DNA from: a virus
Virus record (IMG/VR): IMGVR_UViG_3300032241_001617
Location: 1 to 40,030 of that record
Reading direction: 5' to 3' (one strand)
Length of the DNA stretch: 40,030 nt
This document shows, in pieces, positions 30,622-38,500 of this stretch (positions within the stretch are counted from its first letter, which is position 1; each line of letters begins with the position of its first letter). Under the pieces are notes generated by a model, which worked only from the letters and a program-made list of their open reading frames with translations, did no database searches and was not told the DNA's origin. Both the position numbers and the translations under genes were made by a program.

Positions 30622-30762
30622 ATGCACCCACCCCACAAAATCGCTTGTATCGCAATCGACACCTTGGCACTTTTGGGCGTCGGCCTGATCTTCGGAGCCA
30701 TCACCCTAGCCCTGCTGGTCTGGGACGGCCTAACAAGCGCCAACCGCAACGACGACCTGTGA
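30622..30762 (+). CDS. Small single-pass membrane protein, 46 aa
   Basis: ATG at 30622. Residues 8-34 are hydrophobic (CIAIDTLALLGVGLIFGAIT), with a polar tail (TSANRNDDL). Its stop overlaps the next GTG. Unknown; membrane-acting early protein. Confidence 0.55.
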   Translation: MHPPHKIACIAIDTLALLGVGLIFGAITLALLVWDGLTSANRNDDL

Positions 30763-30950
30763 CACCTGACACACAGGCACTCCTTGACGAAATCGAACGC
30801 CTAAAGCGTCAGGTGGAACAGCTTAAGGAGTGCGTGGAGGACGTGGCTTGCGGCATGAAGCTCGACTGCCCAACCTGCGGGAAACCAAAGCCGTGCATGT
30901 GCGACCATACCTCACGGATGACGACGATTCCGACGACGACGGCACCATAG
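30759..30950 (+). CDS. Small coiled-coil protein with Cys cluster, 63 aa
   Basis: A GTG overlaps the previous stop. A heptad helix (LLDEIERLKRQVEQLKECV) is followed by C-P-T-C-G-K-P-K-P-C-M-C at about 41-52, a likely zinc knuckle, then a Thr-rich end. May bind nucleic acid or a host protein. Family unknown. Confidence 0.55.
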   Translation: MTPDTQALLDEIERLKRQVEQLKECVEDVACGMKLDCPTCGKPKPCMCDHTSRMTTIPTTTAP

Positions 30951-30982
30951 AGGATTACCTAGAGGAAAAGGGCCTGCTTTAA
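30893..30982 (+). CDS. Possible acidic 29-aa protein
   Basis: A frame with GTG at 30893 or 30899 overlaps the end of the zinc-knuckle gene. It reads VRPYLTDDDDSDDDGTIEDY and stops three bases before the next ATG. The acidic composition is distinct, but the gene is very short. Confidence 0.3.
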   Translation: MHVRPYLTDDDDSDDDGTIEDYLEEKGLL

Positions 30983-30985
30983 GCT

Positions 30986-31114
30986 ATGTACCAGTACTTT
31001 ATGCACCCTGAAAACCGCATCGGCCTGTACGATCCGCTGCCGCGCCCCGCCTCACGCATCATCTGGATGCTGTTCGTTGGCGGGCTCCTGGCCATCGTCG
31101 TGGCCAATTTGTAG
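30986..31114 (+). CDS. Small membrane protein, 42 aa, end of the early block
   Basis: ATG at 30986. A polar first half (MYQYFMHPENRIGLYDPLPR) is followed by a hydrophobic helix (IIWMLFVGGLLAIVVANL) running to the C-terminus. Last plus-strand gene before the convergent junction. Function unknown. Confidence 0.55.
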   Translation: MYQYFMHPENRIGLYDPLPRPASRIIWMLFVGGLLAIVVANL

Positions 31115-31128
31115 GTATTGACTACCGT

Positions 31129-31211
31129 AAGGTGGTATCTGTTCGCAACCACCTTTAGATAGTAACCAATTCCCGCCGCTTTAGCGGTAAATAAGGCGGC
31201 TAATTACCGCT
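31129..31211. terminator. Convergent intergenic region with two hairpins
   Basis: AAGGTGGT/ACCACCTT (31129-31136 with 31148-31155) and AGCGGTAA/TTACCGCT (31183-31190 with 31204-31211) are perfect 8-bp inverted repeats between the two converging blocks. The second is followed by TTTGTT on the plus strand. They probably act as a weak bidirectional stop. Neither has a long T-run. Confidence 0.35.
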
Positions 31212-31473
31212 TTGTTGGGCGGTACCAGACCTGCTTGCCTAGCTTATTGCCGTTCTCGATTCGCTGCGTGCCGTTGAAAATCTCCAAGTCGCCAGCCTTG
31301 CGCATGGCGCAAATCCAGTTAGACAGAGCACCCTTCGTCTTGCTGCTTATGCGCGAGATTTCGGCCTTCGTGAGCCATCCCTGATTTGGCGGCGGCTCTT
31401 TGATTCGCCGCGTGAGTTCGCGTGCAAAGAGTTCAGCCCAAGCGCGGTCAGTAAGCTTTGAAGGAAGTGGCAC
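31204..31473 (-). CDS. Winged-helix-type protein, 89 aa, end of the late block
   Basis: A helix start (DRAWAELFARELTRRI), then GWLTKAEISRISSKTKGALSNWICAMRKAGDLE, a helix-turn-helix with a recognition helix, and a closing β-wing ending VWYRP. It could be a DNA-binding regulator, though it lies last on the late strand and overlaps the phosphoesterase gene by 26 bases. No repressor-specific features. Confidence 0.55.
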   Translation of the reverse strand: MPLPSKLTDRAWAELFARELTRRIKEPPPNQGWLTKAEISRISSKTKGALSNWICAMRKAGDLEIFNGTQRIENGNKLGKQVWYRPTKR

Positions 31474-32188
31474 AGTGGAATCTCCCGTCTATCTTGCGGA
31501 CCTTGTTCAGCGTGTAAGTGCCGTCGTCAAAAAGGAGGCCATAGGCCCACCCCTGCGACCAGCGCATCTTGGCCGTCTTCTGGTTTACGTAGTCCATGTT
31601 GCGGATGCAGACACAGGGGATCGCATCGGCAGAAGCCGCCTTGAGTGACGGAACAGGGGCCGACGAATCCTCATGGATATGCCCAAAGATGCAGTTGCCG
31701 TAAGTGTTGGCGTGCTGACGGCAGGCGTTCACCCCGTGAAAGTAGCCGTGAATGACCGTCAGTTTGCCAATCTGGTAAATGCCCTCGGTAGAATCATAGG
31801 GCAGCATCTTGGCGCGCACCTTCCGCACAATGCCCTCGATGCGCTTTATGCCGTCTTCGGCATAATCGCGGAGTATCCCTGTTGCCGATTTCGACAGGTT
31901 CCACAACCGCTCGTCATGGTTCCCGCGAAGGAAGATGTTTTCGCCCTCTCCCGCGAAAAGATCGGCCAAGTAATCGCTACCCGCCTCCCAGTCGTCACCC
32001 AGGGACGCGGACTTCTCGTCGTCACTCGCACCTTTCCGCAGGTTGCGGAAGTCCCAATTATCCCCGCCGTGTATCCTGATATGCGGCTTCCAGTCGCGCT
32101 TAAAGGCCATGAGGGCCGTGCGCGTCTCGGCGTCCTCCATGTCGCCGTGATTGTCGAAAGCGGCAATCCAACGGCGCGGCTCTTTCAT
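31448..32188 (-). CDS. Calcineurin-like metallophosphoesterase
   Basis: 246 residues from an ATG that overlaps the stop of the upstream gene (ATGA). Metal-binding motifs occur in order: D-N-H at 12-14, GGDNWD at 41-46, GNHDE at 89-93, HGYFHG at 147-152 and GHIHE at 169-173, the full set of the calcineurin-like phosphoesterase family. Phage members hydrolyse nucleotides or DNA ends; the substrate here is unknown. A longer reading from 32257 overlaps the upstream gene and adds no conserved part. Confidence 0.85.
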   Translation of the reverse strand: MKEPRRWIAAFDNHGDMEDAETRTALMAFKRDWKPHIRIHGGDNWDFRNLRKGASDDEKSASLGDDWEAGSDYLADLFAGEGENIFLRGNHDERLWNLSKSATGILRDYAEDGIKRIEGIVRKVRAKMLPYDSTEGIYQIGKLTVIHGYFHGVNACRQHANTYGNCIFGHIHEDSSAPVPSLKAASADAIPCVCIRNMDYVNQKTAKMRWSQGWAYGLLFDDGTYTLNKVRKIDGRFHCATSFKAY

Positions 32189-32424
32189 TTGAAGAGCGTC
32201 GTGACGTGGTGACACGCCGCCAGGAGCCCGCTGAAACTCATACCCCGGTGCATCCACTTCTCACGGTCGAGGTCGTCGGTTTTTTCCGTGTACTTGTCGA
32301 GCTTTGCCTCGATGCGGGCCAGTATCTTGTTTTGATTGGCGAGACTCCCGTAGATCGTGGCGAAGTTGGCATCGAAGGATGCCGGGTTGTAGCCTGCGCC
32401 GGGATCTGTGGGGGGCGGTGTCAT
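32185..32424 (-). CDS. Small protein with coiled coil and hydrophobic end, 79 aa
   Basis: A Pro-rich start (PPPTDPGAGYNPASF), a heptad helix (ILARIEAKLDKYTEKTDDL) and a short semi-hydrophobic C-terminus (GMSFSGLLAACHHVTTLFK). The layout resembles phage proteins near lysis genes, but no spanin lipobox or full membrane helix is seen. ATGA overlaps on both sides. Confidence 0.5.
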   Translation of the reverse strand: MTPPPTDPGAGYNPASFDANFATIYGSLANQNKILARIEAKLDKYTEKTDDLDREKWMHRGMSFSGLLAACHHVTTLFK

Positions 32425-32876
32425 GTTGCTGGAACGAGTAGCGGGCTTAATGCCAAGATGCCGGGGCTAACCTCGTAGGGCTGGACGCGGGAAAGCAGGT
32501 CAACGCCGCCCGCTTGGATGGCTGCAAAAACCAGTTCGCTGCAAAAAAACTTGCCCGGGTCTAAGTCTTTTGACTCCTTGGCTAAAAATCCTAAAATGTT
32601 TTTGGTGGCATATGGTTTCCCAACCTGTGCTCTCAAAAATGATTCAATTTTGTCTTCGTCAAAGGGGATAGTCACCGTGAAGTGGTCAACACTTTCCCCT
32701 TCCTGTGGACCAGTCCACGGCGACAGTTGGCGTACCCCAACGCCTTCGATACTCTCAATCAGAGAGTTATCCCTAAGTAATATGGCAGCGTGGCAATATT
32801 TACTCCTAGTCTCCCATTCTATTGCTTTGGAGATAACGCTGACGTGACCAGAAAAAAGTAATACCTTTAGGCTCAT
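32421..32876 (-). CDS. NlpC/P60-like (YiiX/YebB type) cysteine hydrolase
   Basis: 151 residues from the ATG that overlaps the HNH stop (TAATG). Catalytic pattern of circularly permuted NlpC/P60 enzymes: His29 in KYCHAAILL, then GKPY at 86-89 and Cys112 in FFCSELVFAAIQ. These enzymes cut peptidoglycan stem peptides or other amides. With the holin-like gene at 33792, it is the best lysis-enzyme candidate in the window. The N-terminal DNA is AT-richer than usual, continuous with the HNH gene, possibly from co-conversion. Confidence 0.7.
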   Translation of the reverse strand: MSLKVLLFSGHVSVISKAIEWETRSKYCHAAILLRDNSLIESIEGVGVRQLSPWTGPQEGESVDHFTVTIPFDEDKIESFLRAQVGKPYATKNILGFLAKESKDLDPGKFFCSELVFAAIQAGGVDLLSRVQPYEVSPGILALSPLLVPAT

Positions 32877-33376
32877 TAATTCGGGTGGTTTTCTGAATTC
32901 AACCAAGCAAATTGCGCATAACGATTTTTTGCCTCCGAATCATAAGCATTCGCGGCCAATTCTATGGTGTCAAAATTTCCAAGGAATTTGCATTTTCCGT
33001 CAGACTCGATAGCGGCCCGCCACTTTGATTTAGTCCTATCCCAACTTACACCCTTTTTACCGGACTTATTTGTGCTAAGTGGGCCTTTGTTTGCGCAATT
33101 TTGTTTTTGGCTACACGGCCTTAGGTTTGACCTGTTGTTATTGAGTTTATTTCGGTCGATGTGATCCACCATTTGGGAACCGAAAAAAGTTAATGACATC
33201 AACTTATGAATGCAGAATTTTTTGGCTTTATTGTTGCTGCACAACTGGACGTAAAAATAACCATCCCTCCCAATTCTTAATTTTAGAAACTTGGATCGTT
33301 TTACCCCAAAAACCATTCCGGTTTCCGTTATAAGATATAACGATTCGTATCCGGGGATTGGAGTAAGATTATCCAT
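32876..33376 (-). CDS. HNH homing endonuclease (NUMOD4-HNH-AP2), copy 1
   Basis: 166 residues: a NUMOD4-like start (IPGYESLYLITETGMVFGVK), HNH core with His57, MVDHIDRNKLNNNRSNLR at 69-86, and an AP2-type DNA-binding domain (GVSWDRTKSKWRAAI to ELAANAYDSEAK, 109-150). A mobile DNA endonuclease. The gene is clearly AT-richer than its neighbours and it is wedged between two genes with stop-start overlaps on both sides (TGATG and TAATG). Confidence 0.85.
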   Translation of the reverse strand: MDNLTPIPGYESLYLITETGMVFGVKRSKFLKLRIGRDGYFYVQLCSNNKAKKFCIHKLMSLTFFGSQMVDHIDRNKLNNNRSNLRPCSQKQNCANKGPLSTNKSGKKGVSWDRTKSKWRAAIESDGKCKFLGNFDTIELAANAYDSEAKNRYAQFAWLNSENHPN

Positions 33377-33795
33377 CAGCTTGTCTTGGCGGGCGGTGAC
33401 ACGACGCTCTCGTAGCCTTGGTAGAACTGAATGGCGTTGTTGATGCCAGTGGCGAAGTTTTGGGCGGCACCGACTAGGAGAGCCTGCGTCACTGTAACGT
33501 CGCCCGAGGTGGCAGAGGCCGCGCTATTCGTGACCAAGGCGGCAAGTGAACCGAGGTTTGAAGCAACAAGCGTGTCGGTGGCGGTCGTAAGGGATGCGAC
33601 ACCCTGAATCTGAGCGGCCAAGACCCCCGCTTGGTTTGGCGTAATCTTCCCTACCGGGATCTGTGGGAGCTGTGAGGCGAGGTTTTGCAGGGTCGGGATG
33701 GCGGCGGCACCCTGCTTGTTGAGGACGAAGGTTGCGATGATATTGCCAGCGGCAGACGTTGCCTGCGCGAGTAGGGTTTGCGGGTCGATGCTCAT
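33376..33795 (-). CDS. Unknown Ala/Gln-rich protein, 139 aa
   Basis: Weakly hydrophobic helices rich in Ala, Gln, Asn and Thr (LAQATSAAGNIIATFVLNK, GVASLTTATDTLVASNLGS). No signal peptide and no charge clusters. It looks like an oligomeric structural or lysis-region protein. It lies between the holin-like gene and the first HNH gene, with coupling overlaps at both ends. Confidence 0.5.
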   Translation of the reverse strand: MSIDPQTLLAQATSAAGNIIATFVLNKQGAAAIPTLQNLASQLPQIPVGKITPNQAGVLAAQIQGVASLTTATDTLVASNLGSLAALVTNSAASATSGDVTVTQALLVGAAQNFATGINNAIQFYQGYESVVSPPAKTS

Positions 33796-34061
33796 GGTTT
33801 TGCGGGTGCGGTTACGAAGAGATTGGGGAGCGGGTGGTCCTTCTTGTAGGCGCGAATGTCGGCAAGCCCCGTGAAAACCGGGACGGCAATGACGTGGGCC
33901 ACCTCAACGGCGATGTGCTGCCATTGGAAATCCAAGTGCGTTTGCCCGTCGGCTATCGCGGCAAGACCGCCCGTCGGTGCGCCGACCGGAAGTCCGTCGA
34001 TGAATCCGTCTAGGAACGCCGCGAGTGCTCCTCCAAGCCAAGGTTTAAGATCAGGGTTCAT
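33792..34061 (-). CDS. Holin-like small membrane protein, 89 aa
   Basis: Two moderately hydrophobic segments (PWLGGALAAFLDGFIDGLPV and AVEVAHVIAVPVFTGLADIR) separated by a Gly-rich turn, ending A-Y-K-K-D-H-P-L-P-N. The G-A-L-A-A-F... start and the K-x-x-P-L-P end follow a pattern of small phage membrane proteins found near lysis genes. A holin role is plausible but unproven. Confidence 0.45.
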   Translation of the reverse strand: MNPDLKPWLGGALAAFLDGFIDGLPVGAPTGGLAAIADGQTHLDFQWQHIAVEVAHVIAVPVFTGLADIRAYKKDHPLPNLFVTAPAKP

Positions 34062-34100
34062 CGGGCTCGGTATAAAGGGAATCCCCTTACGGCGTCAACA

Positions 34101-34568
34101 CTAGAGAGATAGGACGATCTGCGCGTTGACGGTTGCGGTGGCCGTGTTGCTGTTGGCGTCGGTGACAGTGACGTTTAGGACGGCGTCGTAGGTGCCCGCG
34201 CTGCCGCCGTAGGTTGCGGAGACGGTGGGCGTGCTGCTGCCGGTGAGGCCAAAGGGCGTGCCGGAAACGACGTTCCATGAATACGTATAGGGCACGGCGC
34301 CGCCTGATGCGTTGGCCGTGGAACTGTTGGTCGTGGCCGACGTTGTACCGCTGCCGCTGATGGACGTAGGCGAAACTGAAACCATTAGACTTGTGGTCGA
34401 CGTAGGCGAAGGTGTCGGCGTAGGCGAAGGCGTGGGCGTGGGTGTCGGAGTCGGCGCTTGGGGCGTTAGAACCGCCGTGCTGCGCTGCCCAGCGAAAGGC
34501 ACCGGGACCGACTGCGCCTTGAGCCCAAGCGGAATCATCAGAAACAAAAATGGCAGGAGCTTTCTCAC
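34101..34568 (-). CDS. Secreted Pro/Thr-rich protein with Ig/PKD-like domain
   Basis: 155 residues from a GTG overlapping the previous stop. Residues 1-18 (RKLLPFLFLMIPLGLKAQS) are a textbook Sec signal peptide with a cut after Lys-Ala. Next comes a Pro/Thr/Ser linker (TPTPTPTPSPTPTPSPT), then about 90 residues of Ig/PKD-like strands (VPYTYSWNVVSGTPFGLTG, ATYGGSAGTYDAVLNVTVTD). It would be exported to the periplasm or cell surface. It directly follows the fibre gene, which also has a signal-like start. Possible roles are receptor masking or a fibre partner. Confidence 0.7.
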   Translation of the reverse strand: MRKLLPFLFLMIPLGLKAQSVPVPFAGQRSTAVLTPQAPTPTPTPTPSPTPTPSPTSTTSLMVSVSPTSISGSGTTSATTNSSTANASGGAVPYTYSWNVVSGTPFGLTGSSTPTVSATYGGSAGTYDAVLNVTVTDANSNTATATVNAQIVLSL

Positions 34569-34651
34569 AGGATCGGCACTAGCTTGATGTAGATTGAAAC
34601 AGTACCCGCTTTGGCGCTGTTTCCGGTCTGGTATGGAAGCAAAAGGCGCAT
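34565..34651 (-). CDS. Short 28-aa protein between fibre and secreted protein
   Basis: ATG overlaps the fibre stop (TAATG) and the stop overlaps the next GTG. Product: MRLLLPYQTGNSAKAG, then a β-like TVSIYIKLVPIL. It could be a real tiny protein or only a coupling peptide. The two overlaps support translation. Confidence 0.45.
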   Translation of the reverse strand: MRLLLPYQTGNSAKAGTVSIYIKLVPIL

Positions 34652-37600
34652 TAGTTTGAAGATCCCCGAATAATCTCAAAATTGACAACCGGCGAGTCGC
34701 TTGCAGTTCCAACAAGTGAATAAAAGGTTACATTGAAACTTGTTCCCCCGCTGATGGCTGTGCAAAAAAAGGCATACTGATTCGTGCCGCTTGCTTCACT
34801 GAAATGCACAACGTCGCCCGAAAGTATAGAGGAATCATTGACCGTGAACGTGGCCGGAGTGGCTGAACCGGCGGCGGCAAACAGCGTGATTGCGCCTGTT
34901 AGTTTATTGAGCGTCACGGCAGTTGTCCTGCTGGTCGTCTGTGTCACCGCACCGCCAACGCTTTGCCCTGTAATGTAACCGAATGCCCCAAAGAAATCAA
35001 AGGTCGTCGTCCCTGTCGGGACTGCAGCAAGGAGCGTTGCGCTTTTATTGTAAAACGTCTGATCATAGGTCGATCCCTGACCGATCAATTCAAGGCCGTT
35101 TGCGGAATATGCGCCAAGAAACCCCTGTCCGTTTGCCGAAGGGCTCGGCGCTGGTCCGCCAACCGAAAAATTTCCGATCACTGAAAAGTTGGTCGTGCCG
35201 TGCGGGATGGCTGCCGCCGTTGTGCCCGATGAATTGACCACCGAAAAATCATTGGTTGACCCGTTGCCGATCACGACCGAACCACCCGTCGTTGTCGATC
35301 CGTAGGAGCCTTGGCCGGAAGAGGGTGAGGCCGAATACCCGTTTGTGACAAGCCCGTTTGCCGTGTAGATGAGCCCACCCGAGGATTGCCAATTGACCTG
35401 GCACCCTGAATCAAGGCTTGGAAACACGGTGTTGTTGCTGGTATCAGAGGCATAGAAGGTGTTTTGAACCGGGTTGCCTCCGTATCCGCTGGATGTTCCC
35501 TTGATTTTTATCTGGCCCGCGCCAGCGCCTGAAATGTTGTAGAAGTAATTGCTGTCGGCGGGCCACTGGATCGTCAGCAAGTTGCCTGTTCCAATCGGAT
35601 TGCCTCCGCAGGAAAATAGGCAGTTATTGTCTGCGTTCACAAGCAGCCAACCCACGCCGTTCTTTAGTTCTCCGCCGCAGTTGTAGAATTGATTGAACGA
35701 TGTGTTTGCTCCGTCTGCGTTGGCTCCCGTCGCGGAAGTAAGCACAAATCCGTTGGCCGAATACGAGGCCGAGGATTCAAACATGCGGTACACGCAATTC
35801 TTGAATACGTTGTGCTGGCTGTCGGATGCCTCTGCCAACGATCCAGAGGTATAGCAGGTGCAAAGGTAAGCCGCCGAGGTTGGATCATGCACGGAGATTT
35901 GTTCAAACAGGGACCAGTTCACGGACTGGATTTCGAGGCCGTAGGCAATAAGCCCGCTGCATTCAAGATATACCCCTGTAAGGCCACAGTTGTTTATCTT
36001 GCCATTGGATGCACCTGAAACCGTCTGGAAAAGGATCATCGCACCGGAGTTGCTGGTGCCGGTCCACGTTAGCTTTGTAGCTGGTGTCAGGCTTCCGCCA
36101 TCATGGAATTGGCCGGAACCGTCACCGATGATTTGGATGTTGGGCGTATTGACCACAAGCGGCGATGAAATGTCGTAGGTGGTCGGATTGCCGCCCGGAA
36201 TGTAGATCGTGCCGCGTCCGACTCCCTCAAAGTAATTGATGGCGTTTTGGATGGCTGTCGTGTCGTCATGCGATCCATCGCCGTAGGCTCCGAATTGTTT
36301 CACCGAAAGAGGCCCTGAATACTGCATGATCCATCGGCCAGTGGACACGCCGGTTGCCTGAACCACAACACCGGCAGGCGAGGTCATGGAGGTTGTGCTG
36401 GTGCTGTTCCAAGCGTAGGTCGCCTGCCCCCCGTCGCCTGCGGTGTAATATCCTGCGGTCGTAACTTGGTATCCGTTGGCGATGAGTGTGGTGTTGAGTG
36501 CCTTTAGAGCCGCCACATTCTGGACTACGTTTGGCAGGGACGGGGCAAATACGCCCGACGAGCTGATGGTCATGGCGTCCGTGCCGCTGTTGTAATAGAC
36601 GAAGTGGATGTTGTTGGCGGTCGCGGTCCCGATCGACAGGTCTCCGTTTTGGCTGTAGAGGTACGTCGCATTGGCTAGGTTAAGCGAGCCCGTGCCGACG
36701 AAGGTCGAACTGTTTATTCCAAAGTCCCCGTAGTAGGTGGTTGCAGTCCCAAGGTTGTTGTTGACGATGAAGTCAGCCGAGGCAGACGTGCCGTTCGACG
36801 TGTTTTGCAATATGTTCTGAAAGTATCCGTTCGTGCTGCCCGTTTGCTGGATGCCGATGCCTGTGTCGGTAAAGGACGGCGTGCCAAGGATGATGCCGCC
36901 TTGGAGGGAGGACGGTGCCGCGCTGGACGACGTGGCGTTGCCTGAAATGGAGTACGCTCCGACCGTCGTAGGCGAGGGAACAACCGAGGGCGTCGAGGGG
37001 TTAACAAGCAGGGTGCTTGAGCTGCTCGCCGTGGCGAGCGGGTACACGTAATTACCCACAGTAGAGGGTGCCGTCGAGGTGACGACGCCAGCCGAGAGCG
37101 GGACGTAGTAAATGCTGCCCGTCGTGAAACTGCCGCCCGTCACCGTGCACACGCCGTCCGTGACGACGGTAAATCCGTTGCTTGTGAGGCCCGTAGATTG
37201 GACGATGCCAACGGCGTTGGAGGCAACGAGCGTGCTGTTGGCCGTCGCAGCTACCCATGTGCCGCTCGAATTGATCGTGACCGCCTCGCCTGCCACGAAC
37301 GAGTTAGCCTGAACCACAACCTGCGATATGGTCGTCAAGCCGCCTGAACTCGTCGTCGGGTAGTAGGCAATGTTGCCGTTGGAATCGAAGCCAAGCAGCA
37401 TCGACTTGCGGCTGGTCAGGTTCAGTGTAGGCGACAGGAACTCGAACGGTTCAAATTGCAGCGACCTCCCCGCGACCTCATTAACTTGCTGCGCAAGCTC
37501 AGTCGTCTTGTCCAAAGCCTGTTCCAGCAAGTTGATGGTCAAGGGGCCAGTTGAAACAAAGGACACCGACTGATTAAAGGGCGACCCCTTCAAAATGACG

Positions 37601-37929
37601 ATCTGATCGCCCACCAAGACGTTGCTCTGCCCGCCCGCCTGCAAAGTGATGCTGCCAACCTGCATCTGGTTCGCCGTGTTATAGCCGCCCCCCGTAACCG
37701 TGTAGTCGCTTCCAAGGACCAGCGTAAGGGCGGGATCATGCACGCCGCTCGTCTGCCCCATGTCCAGCACCACAACGTCGCTCGAAAACTGGAACGGGAA
37801 ACCGATGCTGACCGACTGCGGCAAGTTGGTCAGGGTAACGGGACCAGTCTTGTCAACAGTCGAGGTCATGCTTGCCCGCGCCAAAAACGGAAGGCAAAGC
37901 AGTATCGCCACTTTAAGGAAGGATTTCAT
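34651..37929 (-). CDS. Tail fibre/tailspike with gp17-like N-terminus and pectate-lyase-like β-helix
   Basis: 1092 residues if it starts at 37929; an ATG at 37956 would add nine residues. Residues 1-20 (MKSFLKVAILLCLPFLARAS) look like a Sec signal peptide, odd for a tail fibre. Residues about 25-160 match the N-terminal attachment domain of T7 gp17 (VSIGFPFQFSSDVVVL, LGSDYTVTGG, ILKGSPFNQSVSF, LTINLLEQALDKTTELAQQV). A Thr/Ser/Gly-rich shaft follows. At about 543 the motif VKQFGAYGDGSHDDTTAIQN opens a right-handed β-helix of the pectate-lyase type, as in capsule-degrading tailspikes. A Gly/Ser-rich C-terminus ends GSSN. Confidence 0.85.
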   Translation of the reverse strand: MKSFLKVAILLCLPFLARASMTSTVDKTGPVTLTNLPQSVSIGFPFQFSSDVVVLDMGQTSGVHDPALTLVLGSDYTVTGGGYNTANQMQVGSITLQAGGQSNVLVGDQIVILKGSPFNQSVSFVSTGPLTINLLEQALDKTTELAQQVNEVAGRSLQFEPFEFLSPTLNLTSRKSMLLGFDSNGNIAYYPTTSSGGLTTISQVVVQANSFVAGEAVTINSSGTWVAATANSTLVASNAVGIVQSTGLTSNGFTVVTDGVCTVTGGSFTTGSIYYVPLSAGVVTSTAPSTVGNYVYPLATASSSSTLLVNPSTPSVVPSPTTVGAYSISGNATSSSAAPSSLQGGIILGTPSFTDTGIGIQQTGSTNGYFQNILQNTSNGTSASADFIVNNNLGTATTYYGDFGINSSTFVGTGSLNLANATYLYSQNGDLSIGTATANNIHFVYYNSGTDAMTISSSGVFAPSLPNVVQNVAALKALNTTLIANGYQVTTAGYYTAGDGGQATYAWNSTSTTSMTSPAGVVVQATGVSTGRWIMQYSGPLSVKQFGAYGDGSHDDTTAIQNAINYFEGVGRGTIYIPGGNPTTYDISSPLVVNTPNIQIIGDGSGQFHDGGSLTPATKLTWTGTSNSGAMILFQTVSGASNGKINNCGLTGVYLECSGLIAYGLEIQSVNWSLFEQISVHDPTSAAYLCTCYTSGSLAEASDSQHNVFKNCVYRMFESSASYSANGFVLTSATGANADGANTSFNQFYNCGGELKNGVGWLLVNADNNCLFSCGGNPIGTGNLLTIQWPADSNYFYNISGAGAGQIKIKGTSSGYGGNPVQNTFYASDTSNNTVFPSLDSGCQVNWQSSGGLIYTANGLVTNGYSASPSSGQGSYGSTTTGGSVVIGNGSTNDFSVVNSSGTTAAAIPHGTTNFSVIGNFSVGGPAPSPSANGQGFLGAYSANGLELIGQGSTYDQTFYNKSATLLAAVPTGTTTFDFFGAFGYITGQSVGGAVTQTTSRTTAVTLNKLTGAITLFAAAGSATPATFTVNDSSILSGDVVHFSEASGTNQYAFFCTAISGGTSFNVTFYSLVGTASDSPVVNFEIIRGSSN

Positions 37930-37996
37930 CTTTAAGGCGGTGCCGTGGCGTAGCACCTTATTTGCGGTTTATGTCTTTTTAGGGGGATTGTCGAGA

Positions 37997-38500
37997 TTAA
38001 GGAAAGTTGGTCTTAGCAAATTCTCCGTAAATGGCACGCGCAGCGGAATCATATGCCTTGGCCGCATCCTCTGCGCTTGTGAACAATCCTATGGTCTGCA
38101 TAACGCCCCCGAAGCCTATTTGTGCTTTCCATCGAACCATGTCGGAACGCTTGGTTACTCCTTTGAATCCGGTCTTATTATTGGCGCGTATGCAGCAATT
38201 CGCGTTGTTCTGGGAGTGGTTGCAAACGCGAAGGTTTGAAACCCGATTATCGGACTTTACCGAATTAACGTGATCCACCTCGGAAGCATCGGTAAGGCCA
38301 AGAAAGGTTGATGCAATCAATCGGTGGACCAAGTGACATTTGCCAAACATTTCAAACTTAACGAAGAGGTATCCGTTACCGCATTTTTGGAGCTTGCGAA
38401 ATCGCTTTGCCCTGTGGGTCCAAATCTGCCCGTCCTCTGTGGCGGCGTATAGACCTTCAAATCCAGGTATGTCTTTCATCTCCTCACATTGGTCTATCAT
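37997..38500 (-). CDS. HNH homing endonuclease (NUMOD4-HNH-AP2), copy 2
   Basis: 167 residues with the same architecture as the gene at 32876: IPGFEGLYAATEDGQIWT start, HNH core with His59 and EVDHVNSVKSDNRVSNLR at 74-91, then an AP2-type domain (GFKGVTKRSDMVRWKAQIG to AEDAAKAYDSAARAIYG). It lies between the ATP-grasp gene (ATGA overlap) and the fibre gene. A start at Met8 is also possible. The DNA is AT-richer than the surrounding genes. The two copies are diverged at sequence level, so not a recent duplication. Confidence 0.85.
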   Translation of the reverse strand: MIDQCEEMKDIPGFEGLYAATEDGQIWTHRAKRFRKLQKCGNGYLFVKFEMFGKCHLVHRLIASTFLGLTDASEVDHVNSVKSDNRVSNLRVCNHSQNNANCCIRANNKTGFKGVTKRSDMVRWKAQIGFGGVMQTIGLFTSAEDAAKAYDSAARAIYGEFAKTNFP

